A stretch of DNA of 64,000 bases from Micavibrio aeruginosavorus_D. GTDB lineage: Bacteria > Pseudomonadota > Alphaproteobacteria > Micavibrionales > Micavibrionaceae. Below are positions 1 through 7,738 of this stretch, piece by piece. How positions within the stretch are numbered: the stretch's first letter is position 1; the number at the start of each line of letters is the position of its first letter. The notes under the pieces were generated by a model that saw nothing but the letters and a program-made list of their open reading frames with translations, had not been told where the DNA came from and searched no databases. The translations under genes and the position numbers were made by a program. The DNA lies in assembly GCF_051245535.1 (NCBI RefSeq), contig NZ_CP195303.1:2108001-2172000 (forward strand). The letters run 5' to 3'.

Positions 1-396
1 GGTGATTTCGCGGTACGCCGTGCTGACCAGCGGGATGTGTTGCAGGGGATTGATAATGTCGATCAGATCGCCAAAGCCAAACGGTTCTTCACCCTGCAGG
101 GTTGGATCAACGCTGTGATCGGCTTGATAGGCCAACGCGCCATCAACATGCGGCTGAACCGGTCCGGCTCCGGACAGGGCGGCCAAGGTTTCTTCCTGCG
201 CCGTTTTGGGCGCACCCCAGACCGGAACGGACCCGGCCATGCGGTCATCACCCTGTTCCATGCGGAAGACAGGGCGGGGCTTTGCGGTGGGGTGGCTGGT
301 GGCTTGCGGGCCTGAAAAAACGGCCACACCCGTCTGCCCCCGCGGGGAGGAAGCCGCAAGTGCAGAGGGCGTGGCGATCGTGTCAGGCACCATCAT
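1..396 (-). CDS. Hypothetical protein, 5' part only (runs off left edge)
   Basis: An open frame of 132 codons starts at an ATG at 394-396 and stays open to base 1, so the C-terminus lies outside the window. The N-terminal 90 residues are low-complexity and rich in Ala, Pro, Ser and Gly, without a signal peptide. The visible end reads FGFGDLIDIINPLQHIP followed by LVSTAYREIT, a hydrophobic, well-ordered stretch that looks like the start of a conserved domain. I have a vague memory of such endings in alphaproteobacterial hypothetical proteins but cannot name a family. Other frames here are also open, but only this one reads through without a stop and ends in protein-like sequence. Confidence 0.6.
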   Translation of the reverse strand, partial: MMVPDTIATPSALAASSPRGQTGVAVFSGPQATSHPTAKPRPVFRMEQGDDRMAGSVPVWGAPKTAQEETLAALSGAGPVQPHVDGALAYQADHSVDPTLQGEEPFGFGDLIDIINPLQHIPLVSTAYREIT

Positions 397-581
397 GGGA
401 GAAACTTTTCCAGTTCGTTGAGCAATCGTCAGGGTGATTTTGCAAGGATCGTGCCGCTGGGGTGTTTTATTAACACATTGTTTTAAAACAATAATCTTTT
501 GTATGTGCGGGGGCTTGGCCTCTCAGTTGACCAATTTTGCCCGGCGTTTTGTTCCGCCCCGGTTTCTGGCATGATGCAGGG

Positions 582-1115
582 ATGACCCAGACCCCATCGC
601 CACAAACACCCCCCATGTCCATCCGCGTGCCGCCGTCCTTGCCGGGGCGGGTGGGCGATGTTCTGGTGCGCGAAGCGGCGCGGCATGGGATGATCGTGAC
701 GATCAGCACGATGCCCGCCGATCTGGACCTTACCGATATGCTGGATGGGTCGCGGCGTGTGCGGCTGGGCTTGGTGCTGGATATGATCCGGCGGCACAGC
801 GTTGTGGGGGCCGCCCCTGCCGTGCTGGGCATGTTTGAATTTTTGCCCGCCGATCTGGCGCTGCGCGGTGCGGATGGCATTGTCACGCGCCTGACCGAGA
901 AGGAACGCGATGTTTTATCCGTCCTGCTGGCTGCGCGTGGCGCGGCGGTGGCGCGGGATGATTTGCTGGACCGTGTCTGGGGCTTTGTGCCGGGTGTCGA
1001 AACCCACACGCTGGAAACGCATATTTACCGCCTGCGGCAAAAACTGGAAACCGATCCGGCAGACCCGGTAATCCTGACCACGGATGGGGACGGGTATCGG
1101 TTGATTGTTGGATAA
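582..1115 (+). CDS. Winged-helix (OmpR/PhoB-type C-terminal domain) transcriptional regulator
   Basis: The product is about 177 residues. The C-terminal half fits a Trans_Reg_C winged helix: LTEKERDVLSVLLAARG, then VARDDLLDRVWG, then the recognition-helix region ETHTLETHIYRLRQKLE and a closing wing GDGYRLI. The N-terminal half (PGRVGDVLVREA onward) has no phospho-acceptor pattern, so it is not a normal receiver domain. It is probably a DNA-binding regulator not controlled by a classical kinase. I chose the ATG at 582; an upstream in-frame start at 537 would add 15 unlikely residues, and an ATG at 615 is also possible. It stands alone, followed by a palindromic repeat. Confidence 0.75.
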   Translation: MTQTPSPQTPPMSIRVPPSLPGRVGDVLVREAARHGMIVTISTMPADLDLTDMLDGSRRVRLGLVLDMIRRHSVVGAAPAVLGMFEFLPADLALRGADGIVTRLTEKERDVLSVLLAARGAAVARDDLLDRVWGFVPGVETHTLETHIYRLRQKLETDPADPVILTTDGDGYRLIVG

Positions 1116-1138
1116 GTGTTTTTACCGTTCTTACAATT

Positions 1139-1213
1139 GTCATCCTCGCGAAAGCGGGGATCCATACGGGCGAACGGATAGGCACTATGGATTCCCGTGT
1201 TCACGGGAATGAC
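1139..1213. repeat. Intergenic palindromic repeat (GTCAT...ATGAC type)
   Basis: A roughly 75 bp imperfect palindrome opens with GTCATCCTCGCGAAAGCGG and closes with TTCCCGTGTTCACGGGAATGAC. Inner hairpins (CGCGAAAGCGGGG, CCCGTGTTCACGGG) resemble those at 5361-5424, 29799-29877 and 30823-30908, so it belongs to a dispersed family. It sits between two converging genes. Confidence 0.7.
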
Positions 1214-1231
1214 AAGGGAGAGTGTTTTCTC

Positions 1232-1801
1232 CTAGCCCACCAAAATCAAATCCACCGCTTCGCGCAGGCTTTGCAGGAATGTATCTGCCTTCTTGATCGT
1301 CAATGTGGTGATGCCGCGTCCGGCCAGTGTTTCCAAATCACTCATCAATCGCTGGATCGTCCGGGTTTCATCCGGGCTCAGCTCCACCTTTGGGCCCGTC
1401 ACTGTGGGTGGCGGCGGGGGAGCTGTATCACTGATAGAGATGGAATGGCTGCCCTGCCGCGCCGTGTTTTGATAGGCGTGCGCGGCCATGGAGGCCTGCT
1501 GGGCCACGGGGCTGGGCGGCGGCGTTTCGGGTGGGGGCGTTACCGGAGTGGGGGCCTGCGCGTGTTGTGGTGTTGGTACAGCGGTGCCCGCTTGAATCAA
1601 TAAATCGCGCAGGAAGACATACAAGGCTGAAACCGAAACATGCGCATCATCGTCGAATGAAAATTCGTCGCTTTCTTCTTTGCGCTCGTCTTTCTTTTTG
1701 CCCTGACCACGATCCTCGTCATGGCGGATGCCCAGCCATGAATCTGTCTGCTCGGTGGTGCGGAATGTGGTGCGGAAAACACCGTCCAGTTTTGAATCCA
1801 T
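1232..1801 (-). CDS. Conserved-looking hypothetical protein with Pro-rich linker
   Basis: The protein has 189 residues and no signal peptide. Residues 1-50 are charged (RGQGKKKDERKEESDEF). Residues 50-75 form a short hydrophobic segment (VSVSALYVFLRDLLIQAG), followed by a Pro/Ala/Thr linker from about 76 to 137. The C-terminus (LSPDETRTIQRLMSDLETLAGRGITTL) looks helical and reads like a small folded unit. I do not recognise a family. The gene reads away from the secreted protein at 1873-2637, about 70 bp apart on the same strand, so the two could be co-transcribed. Confidence 0.65.
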   Translation of the reverse strand: MDSKLDGVFRTTFRTTEQTDSWLGIRHDEDRGQGKKKDERKEESDEFSFDDDAHVSVSALYVFLRDLLIQAGTAVPTPQHAQAPTPVTPPPETPPPSPVAQQASMAAHAYQNTARQGSHSISISDTAPPPPPTVTGPKVELSPDETRTIQRLMSDLETLAGRGITTLTIKKADTFLQSLREAVDLILVG

Positions 1802-1872
1802 AGCGCCAAAAAGCCTTAAAAAATCATCGTTATAACAGGTTCATTATAACGCGTTTTGCGGGCTTTTCGTCA

Positions 1873-2637
1873 TTATTCCTTGCTGAACAGCAACATCAGG
1901 TCGCGTTCCCGGCTGGTAACATAGCCGGGGGAGACATCTTCCCACAGGAGAATGTCTTCTTCGTCTTCCTTCCACAGGGCCAGAACCACCGGGCTGGCAA
2001 CCATGGGGAAGATCGGAACGCCGGAAATCTCCATCGGGGCTTTGCCGTCGGCTTCCTTGACGAAGGCGACGATTTCCGCCCGCACCAGACGCTTATCGGC
2101 GGACGTCCGTATGCGCAGCAGGCTTTTAATCCGGTCATATTTGGCCTGATCCAGCGGGAAGCTCATCGTGGGCTTCACCCCCGTCACAATCACGCCCAGC
2201 CACAAATCCCCGACATTAAACGGGAAATATAGCGGGTCGCCCATGGCGGGCAGGGTCAGGACCATCTTGCGTTCGCTGGCTGGCGTTTTGCCCTCTGCTT
2301 CGGTGGCATCAAACAATTGCAGTGTGGCCGGGCTTTTGATGGTCAGCGGCGTGCGCTCAACATAGAAATTCAGGAAGCCTTGTTGCAGGCGCAGCGTGCC
2401 CTGTTGCACGACATCATTGCGCAGGCTGGGCTTGGCGTCCTTATAGGCCTGGGTCGGTGTGATCCATGTGCGAAAATCCGGCAGCGTGTCGGTCAGGCGG
2501 TAGAACGCAAACGCGGCCTTCTCGCTTTCGGTATAAGACCGCATTAAATCTTCCTGCGCATAGGCCATGCGATGGGGTGTGACCAGAGTCAGCAACACCA
2601 CAACACAAGAGAGAAGGCGCAAGGCGGATACGAGCAT
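1873..2637 (-). CDS. Secreted/periplasmic hypothetical protein
   Basis: The chosen start is the ATG at 2635-2637, preceded by GGAAAT at good spacing; a TTG five codons earlier is possible. The product (about 254 residues) begins with a clear signal peptide: LVSALRLLSCVVVLLTLVT, then a likely cleavage after AYAQ. The mature part has mixed alpha/beta character, with FRTWITPTQAYKDAKP, a central LTLPAMGDPLYFPFNVGD and a C-terminal LLWEDVSPGYVTSRERD. There is no metal-binding or catalytic motif that I can name. It is probably periplasmic, with unknown function. Confidence 0.7.
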   Translation of the reverse strand: MLVSALRLLSCVVVLLTLVTPHRMAYAQEDLMRSYTESEKAAFAFYRLTDTLPDFRTWITPTQAYKDAKPSLRNDVVQQGTLRLQQGFLNFYVERTPLTIKSPATLQLFDATEAEGKTPASERKMVLTLPAMGDPLYFPFNVGDLWLGVIVTGVKPTMSFPLDQAKYDRIKSLLRIRTSADKRLVRAEIVAFVKEADGKAPMEISGVPIFPMVASPVVLALWKEDEEDILLWEDVSPGYVTSRERDLMLLFSKE

Positions 2638-2758
2638 CAACGGGATTTCCAAAACCGAATCCAGACCGGATCGGGGCAGGGTGTGGCAGGACAGTGTCTA
2701 TCCTATGATGCTATAATCTCTTTTATAATCTCTGAATACAACTGGGATATGTATTGCG

Positions 2759-3415
2759 ATGGCGAAAAAACCGCCCCCGAAACCTCCGTCCGAAACTGGG
2801 GGGCGAACTGGGGAAAAACCCAAGAGAAACTCTAGGGAAAACAGAGGCTTAAGTGCAGAAGACCACGGGCTGTGGGCCTTTGTTCTGCGCGATGTTTTGC
2901 CGTTGCCCGGAAAACGTCCAAAACCCGTTTTTGAGGGGGACGACCATACGCCAGCACGCACCACCGCCACTCTGTCCCCGGACCCTGTTCCGGCCACCGC
3001 TCTTGCCACCCCTGCGGCGCGGGGGGACCGTGATCTGTCGCCGGGGTCGGGTCTGGATCGCCGCAATGCCAACCGCTTGCGCAAGGGTCAGATGGTGATT
3101 GAAGGGCGGTTGGATCTGCATGGCTTGCGGCAGGCCGAGGCCCAAGCCCGCCTGACGCAGTTTTTGCTGTCGGCGCATGCGGCGGGCAAACGCTGTGTGC
3201 TGGTGATTACCGGCAAGGGCAATTCAAAAATGCAGGCGGATGCGGATGATGGTTTGCCCGGCTGGATGCGCAATGAACCGGGCGTCCTGCGCCAGAATTT
3301 GCCGTTGTGGCTGCGGCAGGATCCGTTGCGCGCCATCGTGCTGGAAATGAGCCCGGCGACGCCGCGTGATGGCGGCACGGGCGCTTTTTATATCCTGTTG
3401 CGCAGGGAAAGATAG
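2759..3415 (+). CDS. Smr (small MutS-related) domain protein
   Basis: The N-terminal 110 residues are basic, Pro-rich and probably disordered. From about residue 115 the Smr fold follows: GRLDLHGLRQAEAQARL with the LDLHG motif, then CVLVITGKGNS with the glycine-rich TGKG motif, and a C-terminal GTGAFYILLRR strand. This matches stand-alone Smr proteins such as YdaL/SmrA-type nicking endonucleases, which act on DNA or RNA, though activity here is not shown. Two TATAAT hexamers at 2712-2717 and 2724-2729 lie upstream, without a convincing -35. The gene converges on the M23 peptidase with only 3 bp between the stop codons. Confidence 0.85.
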   Translation: MAKKPPPKPPSETGGRTGEKPKRNSRENRGLSAEDHGLWAFVLRDVLPLPGKRPKPVFEGDDHTPARTTATLSPDPVPATALATPAARGDRDLSPGSGLDRRNANRLRKGQMVIEGRLDLHGLRQAEAQARLTQFLLSAHAAGKRCVLVITGKGNSKMQADADDGLPGWMRNEPGVLRQNLPLWLRQDPLRAIVLEMSPATPRDGGTGAFYILLRRER

Positions 3416-3418
3416 CCG

Positions 3419-4579
3419 TTAAGGCTCCACCGAAATCACGGTGACCATGCGTTCCAGGGCCCGCGAAATATTCTGGACATTGACGTTATCGCCCGCGCGT
3501 TCCAGCGTCAGCGTGCCCGTATACGGGCCGGGGACCAGCGTGCCGCGCACTTTGCGCCCCACATAGTAAAATTGCCGGGCGCGGGTTTTATCTTGGGTGA
3601 TATTGCGGCTGGCGAAAATGCGGCCCAGCGGATCGGTGATGGTCATGCGGATCACATCCCCTTCGCGCACACCGTAAATACCAACCCAGAACGACAAAGC
3701 CGGGGCATCGGCCCGCACGGTGGCGGCCCCGGTTGCATCAATGCGCAGGCCATCCAGCACGGGTTCACCCGGCGCGAACCCGCCCGCATACAAGGCGACG
3801 GGTTCATAAGGCAGGCTGAGGCCCATCAGCCACAGCGGTTGCGGCGTGCCGCCACAGCCACCGTCAATGGCCTCGCCGCTGAAGGGGTCGATAATCGTGC
3901 CGCCTTTAAACAGGCTGAAATGCAGATGCGGAAATTCCGCCGCACCGGATTGCCCGATCTCGCCAATGCGTTCCCCGGCGCGCACCGGTTGGTTGGGCTT
4001 GACGGTGATGCTGCCCTTTTTCATGTGGCAGGAAATGCTTTGCCAGCCATTGCCATGATCGATCAGGACACCGTTGCCACAGCCCAGATTGGACGACAGC
4101 ATCGTTTGAATCTGCTCGCCCGATGGTTGTTGATCGTCTTGCCCGTCACGCACACGCACGACGCGGCCATTGGCGGCGGCAACAACGCCAACGCCAATAT
4201 CCATGGCCACGCGGTCGCGAATGGCGAAGTCGGTGCCATCATGCCCGTCATAGGTGCGCGGACCGCAGGTGTAATCGCGGACGCTGTCTTTTTCGGTATC
4301 GGTGTCGATGTAATTTACAACCCAGCAATCGGTGCCCAGCGCGCACGCGGCTGGCATCATCAATTGGGGTGGGCCAGGCGGGGTTGGGGCGGGTGTTTGC
4401 GCCTTGGACGGGGTTTGCACCATCGCCGGGCCCGGGATTTTTTCGGCCGGGGCGTTGTCTGCTGGAGCGTTTTCTGCGGGTGCAGGCTCCTCCGCCGCGG
4501 GCAGCGATGTCTGCGCCAATGCGGGCGCGCCAAAACTGCACGAGAGGATAAAAACAGCGATAAGAAGCTTAAAAGCCAT
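3419..4579 (-). CDS. M23 family metallopeptidase (LytM/peptidoglycan endopeptidase type)
   Basis: The product has 386 residues. A signal peptide spans residues 1-23 (LLIAVFILSCSFGAPALAQ), followed by a Pro/Ala-rich spacer to about 72. The peptidase core shows H113-x3-D117 (GHDGTDFAIRD) and the H218-L-H220 motif (EFPHLHFSLF), the zinc ligands of LytM-type enzymes, so it may be catalytically competent. Cysteines at 79, 85, 105, 167 and 184 suggest disulfides in the periplasm. The C-terminal 120 residues look like an appended beta domain. The likely role is cutting peptidoglycan cross-links. Its start overlaps the end of the upstream gene (4569-5168) by 11 bp, implying coupled translation. Confidence 0.88.
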   Translation of the reverse strand: MAFKLLIAVFILSCSFGAPALAQTSLPAAEEPAPAENAPADNAPAEKIPGPAMVQTPSKAQTPAPTPPGPPQLMMPAACALGTDCWVVNYIDTDTEKDSVRDYTCGPRTYDGHDGTDFAIRDRVAMDIGVGVVAAANGRVVRVRDGQDDQQPSGEQIQTMLSSNLGCGNGVLIDHGNGWQSISCHMKKGSITVKPNQPVRAGERIGEIGQSGAAEFPHLHFSLFKGGTIIDPFSGEAIDGGCGGTPQPLWLMGLSLPYEPVALYAGGFAPGEPVLDGLRIDATGAATVRADAPALSFWVGIYGVREGDVIRMTITDPLGRIFASRNITQDKTRARQFYYVGRKVRGTLVPGPYTGTLTLERAGDNVNVQNISRALERMVTVISVEP

Positions 4580-5168
4580 GATCCATTAAATTCGGATTGA
4601 GTTTGCGGATAATCGCCACGTGCTGGGCCAGTGGCGCGGGCATGGTATCAGCCTTCAGGGCATCAAAGCCACGCAAAATCTGCGGGCGGTGAAGATTGAT
4701 CCGCGCCTGCGCTGAACCCATGCCTTCAGAGAGATAGGTCGGATTCATAAGCTGGTAATAGCGCGCAATAAAGGCGCTGGTCATCGCTTCTTTTGTACGG
4801 GGGCCAAGGGTGCGCGCCATCAGGGGGCCGGCCCTGCTGTGTAGCAGTGTTGTCATCTGCACGTCGTAAAAGGCGTGTGCCAATGCGGCCCAGCCGGACA
4901 TGCGGCGATAGGGGCGCGCGGCCTCCACGAACAATTCTGTGGCGCGGGGTATGCGGTTGACACCATCATTGATGGACAACAACAACCGTGCTGCCATCGC
5001 CTGTTCATGCAGGCGCAGTTCCAGATGTTCAATGCGTTTGATTAAGTCATGGGGGTTTTTGCGCGTGTAATGGACCACCCCCGCCTCATGCGCGGCGATG
5101 AACGCATCGCGCAGGCGCGGGTGGTCGGGCAGACCTGATTTTTTAAACACTGCAAGCGCCTTGGACAC
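4569..5168 (-). CDS. Hypothetical protein, translationally coupled to M23 peptidase
   Basis: The 199-residue product begins at a GTG (5166-5168). It is mostly helical, soluble, and has no signal peptide. Recognisable stretches are HPRLRDAFIAAHEAG, IKRIEHLELRLHEQ and MTSAFIARYYQLMNPTY. No catalytic motif or known domain is evident to me. The stop codon lies inside the first codons of the M23 peptidase gene, so the pair forms a two-gene operon and may act in the same envelope process; this is an inference from context only. Confidence 0.65.
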   Translation of the reverse strand: MSKALAVFKKSGLPDHPRLRDAFIAAHEAGVVHYTRKNPHDLIKRIEHLELRLHEQAMAARLLLSINDGVNRIPRATELFVEAARPYRRMSGWAALAHAFYDVQMTTLLHSRAGPLMARTLGPRTKEAMTSAFIARYYQLMNPTYLSEGMGSAQARINLHRPQILRGFDALKADTMPAPLAQHVAIIRKLNPNLMDHGF

Positions 5169-5305
5169 GCGTGAATATCAATCAATAAAAGGGTTTATAA
5201 GGATGTCCGGCACAGTAGGGGGTGCAAGGCGGGCTGTCAAATTTGTGGGTTCCTTACCATTCGTTGCCCCTGCGCAAGCCGGGATTTTCGTGAGATTAAG
5301 AAAAA

Positions 5306-5483
5306 TTTGAACCGCGACGGACGCAAAGGACGCGACGTTTTCACCAACCCCCACCACTGGGCATTCCCGCGAAAGCGGGAATCCAATGGATGGGGCGTGT
5401 GGATTCCCGCTTTCGCGGGAATGCTGAAACGGGAAAACAGGGCACAAAACCCGTCGCGTCCTTTGCGTCCGTCGCGGTTCAAA
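5306..5483. repeat. Nested perfect inverted repeats (32 bp outer, 24 bp inner)
   Basis: The outer arms at 5306-5337 (TTTGAACCGCGACGGACG...) and 5452-5483 are exact reverse complements over 32 bp. The inner arms at 5361-5384 and 5401-5424 are exact reverse complements over 24 bp, with a 16 bp spacer, and each contains its own hairpin ATTCCCGC-GAAA-GCGGGAAT. The inner unit has the ATTCCC-N8-GGGAAT layout of the dRS3-type repeats described in Neisseria. A further hairpin, ATACCGGC-CTTC-GCCGGTAT, sits at 5503-5522. No gene is present between 5169 and 5567. Confidence 0.9.
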
Positions 5484-5567
5484 CACTTACAGGACGGTGC
5501 ATATACCGGCCTTCGCCGGTATGATGAGGGAGTCGGTGGGGGCGTGTTCAGGTGCGGTTGCGCTGCA

Positions 5568-7037
5568 TCATTCCGCTTCGATCAGCGTAATAAAATGCTG
5601 CATGATCTTGCGGTACAGGGCATCGCCCAGATAGCCGTCTTCGACCCCGGAATCGATGCTGGGGTTGTCGTTGACTTCGATGACGTAGACGCCGTCCTTG
5701 GTTTCCTTCAAATCGACGCCATACAAGCCCTTGCCGATCAGGCTGGCGGCCTTGGTGGCGATTTTGACGACTTTTTCCGGGGCGTCTTCGATCGCGATGG
5801 TGATGTGGTCGCCGTCTTGGAAATTATGTTCGTCCAGATGCTGGTAAATCTGCCAGTGGCCCTTGGCCATGAAATATTTACAGGCGAAAATCGCCTCACC
5901 ATTCAGCACGCCGATGCGCCAGTCGAAATCCGACTGGATAAATTCCTGCGCCAGAATGACTTCTGATTTTTTCAACAACTCGCGCGCCATGCGGTCGAAA
6001 TCTTCGGGGTTTTCGGCCTTCACCACGCCTTGGCTGAACGCGCCGTCGGGAATTTTCAGCACCGCCGGATAGGTCAGCGTGTCGCGGATTTTGCGTTCCG
6101 TGCGCTTGTCGATAATGGTGGTTTTGGGTGTTGGCACCTTGTTCGCGCTCAACAGCTCAAACAAAAACACCTTGTTACAGCAGCGGATAATGGATTGCGG
6201 ATCATCGATAACCGGGATGCCCTCGTTCTGCGCCTTGTTGGCCAGACGATAGGTGTGGTGGTTGATCGCGGTGGTCTCACGGATGAATAGCGCGTCATAT
6301 TCCAAAATCGATGCGGAATCGTGCTTGGTGATAAATTCCACCGACAGGTTCAATTCCTTGCCCGCCTTGACGAATTTTTGCAGGGCTTTTTTATCCGATG
6401 GCGGATGCATTTCTTCGGGGTCGTGCAAAATACCGATCCAGTATTTTTCTTTCTTCCCGTTGTTTGTGCTGCTCCACGCCGACCCGGTGAATTTTTCTAG
6501 CGCGTCGGCCATGAACGACATTTTTTCATCCGGAATGTCGGACAAAGCCAGCGGCTCGATATTCTTCACTTCCCATTTCTTGCCGTAGTGCAATTCAATG
6601 GCCAGCAAAGGAAAGCGGAACAGGTCAAAGGCGCGGCGCGCAACGGCGTCCAGTTTCGGGTGCGATGTGCGCCCGAAATACACGTAATATGTGCGTTCCA
6701 GCGGTTCATCCGCCGGTTCCTTGAATACGCGGTCCAGCACGCCGTTCAATTCGGGCAGGGCGGATTGGTAGTTGCGTTTCCAGTTGAGCTGAATCATATG
6801 CGACACGGACGGGATGCAGCGCATGTTGCGCGCCTCCGCCAGCAGGGAGCAGTAATACCCCTTGCTCATATACTCGTAATCGCTGCAGAGATTGATAACC
6901 TTGACGCGCTGGCAATGATGCAAATCGATGCCGTGCAGACGGTTGGCGATGAAATCATCCGGCGTCACGATGACGCGATCCGGGTGATCCGGGATCGTTT
7001 CGCGGGCTTCGTCGGTGATTAAAATATATTTCAGCAC
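5568..7037 (-). CDS. RimK-like ATP-grasp ligase with N-terminal RLAN-type domain
   Basis: The product has 489 residues and a GTG start at 7035-7037. The C-terminal half is an ATP-grasp: NKVFLFELLSANKVPTPKT, TYPAVLKIPDGAFSQGVV, VILAQEFIQSDFDWRIGV and the metal-binding end VYVIEVNDNPSIDSG. The N-terminal half (VINLCSDYEYMSKGYYCS, SLLAEARNMRCIPSVSHMI) matches the domain I know as RLAN, found before RimK-like ligases. RimK relatives add amino acids or peptides to proteins or small molecules; the substrate here is unknown. A GNAT gene lies 27 bp upstream on the same strand. In published genome-context work on amidoligases, RLAN-RimK proteins recur with GNATs and a peptidase; no peptidase is seen here. 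Confidence 0.85.
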   Translation of the reverse strand: MLKYILITDEARETIPDHPDRVIVTPDDFIANRLHGIDLHHCQRVKVINLCSDYEYMSKGYYCSLLAEARNMRCIPSVSHMIQLNWKRNYQSALPELNGVLDRVFKEPADEPLERTYYVYFGRTSHPKLDAVARRAFDLFRFPLLAIELHYGKKWEVKNIEPLALSDIPDEKMSFMADALEKFTGSAWSSTNNGKKEKYWIGILHDPEEMHPPSDKKALQKFVKAGKELNLSVEFITKHDSASILEYDALFIRETTAINHHTYRLANKAQNEGIPVIDDPQSIIRCCNKVFLFELLSANKVPTPKTTIIDKRTERKIRDTLTYPAVLKIPDGAFSQGVVKAENPEDFDRMARELLKKSEVILAQEFIQSDFDWRIGVLNGEAIFACKYFMAKGHWQIYQHLDEHNFQDGDHITIAIEDAPEKVVKIATKAASLIGKGLYGVDLKETKDGVYVIEVNDNPSIDSGVEDGYLGDALYRKIMQHFITLIEAE

Positions 7038-7064
7038 GTCTGGCGCTTATGACCTGTGTGTTTA

Positions 7065-7547
7065 TCACAGATTCAATAGCATTTTCAGGGCATCCGTACC
7101 ATCGGAATAGTATGCGGGCACGCGTCCGTACGAAACAAACCCCAGTTTTTCGTAAAGGGCGATGGCGGTTTTGTTGCGGGTGCGTACCTCCAGCCACAGG
7201 CGCGGCGTCTTGCGGGCTTTGGTCACGGCGATGGCCTTGGTCATCAGCGCCCGGCCGATGCCCTTGCCCCGGTGTGCCTTGTCCGCCACGACGGAATAAA
7301 TCCGCGCCCCGCGCACGGCGTGGAAAAACACCAGCACATACCCGCACAGATCCCCGGTCTGCCCATCCACCGCAACCCAGAAGGCGGCGTTGGGGTTGGT
7401 GATGTGGCTGGCCATCTGCCGGGGGCTGAGCTGGTCATGGGCAAAATTGCGCATTTCCATCGCCAGCAACCCATCGCGGTCGGATGGTTTGGCGCGGCGC
7501 AGGGTTACGGGCGCGGCAGAACGGGATGGGGGGCGAGAAGGGGGCAT
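7065..7547 (-). CDS. GNAT N-acetyltransferase (RimI-like), partner of ATP-grasp ligase
   Basis: The chosen ATG at 7545-7547 gives about 160 residues. The frame is open a further 54 codons upstream, but that stretch is not protein-like. The acetyl-CoA signature is clear: IYSVVADKAHRGKGIGRALM (Q/RxxGxG/A region), then LWLEVRTRNKTAIALYEKLGF, typical of RimI-type enzymes that acetylate N-terminal or side-chain amines. It lies immediately upstream of the RLAN-RimK ligase, so the two probably modify the same target. The divergent neighbour is the TerC-family gene, and the shared intergenic region is about 190 bp. Confidence 0.85.
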   Translation of the reverse strand: MPPSRPPSRSAAPVTLRRAKPSDRDGLLAMEMRNFAHDQLSPRQMASHITNPNAAFWVAVDGQTGDLCGYVLVFFHAVRGARIYSVVADKAHRGKGIGRALMTKAIAVTKARKTPRLWLEVRTRNKTAIALYEKLGFVSYGRVPAYYSDGTDALKMLLNL

Positions 7548-7738
7548 GAAATACTCATCAAAAAGAGTTTGGTCTATGAAAAATACAGCGTTGCGTGCGG
7601 GCTGGCAAGATCGTCGTAAATGCCATAAACTGGCCCACATTCCGCGCCAGTATGGCAGCGGGACAATGTGCATTCTTAACAAAGCCGGGGGGACGTGACA
7701 GCAGGTCATGGCGGTCCTGCGGCTGGGGTTTTGTGTTG

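Noticed and set aside
3572..4600. 342-codon plus-strand open frame
   Set aside because: It lies antisense to the M23 peptidase gene, whose signal peptide, HxxxD and HLH motifs are clear. The antisense product has no domain-like pattern.
5307..5966. 219-codon plus-strand frame across the inverted repeats
   Set aside because: It reads through the palindromes (NRDGRKGRD, FPRKRES peptides are typical translated repeats) and then antisense to the ATP-grasp gene.
7548..7738. Possible manganese (yybP-ykoY) riboswitch before the TerC-like gene
   Set aside because: The expected conserved stems and loop sequences could not be found in the interval.
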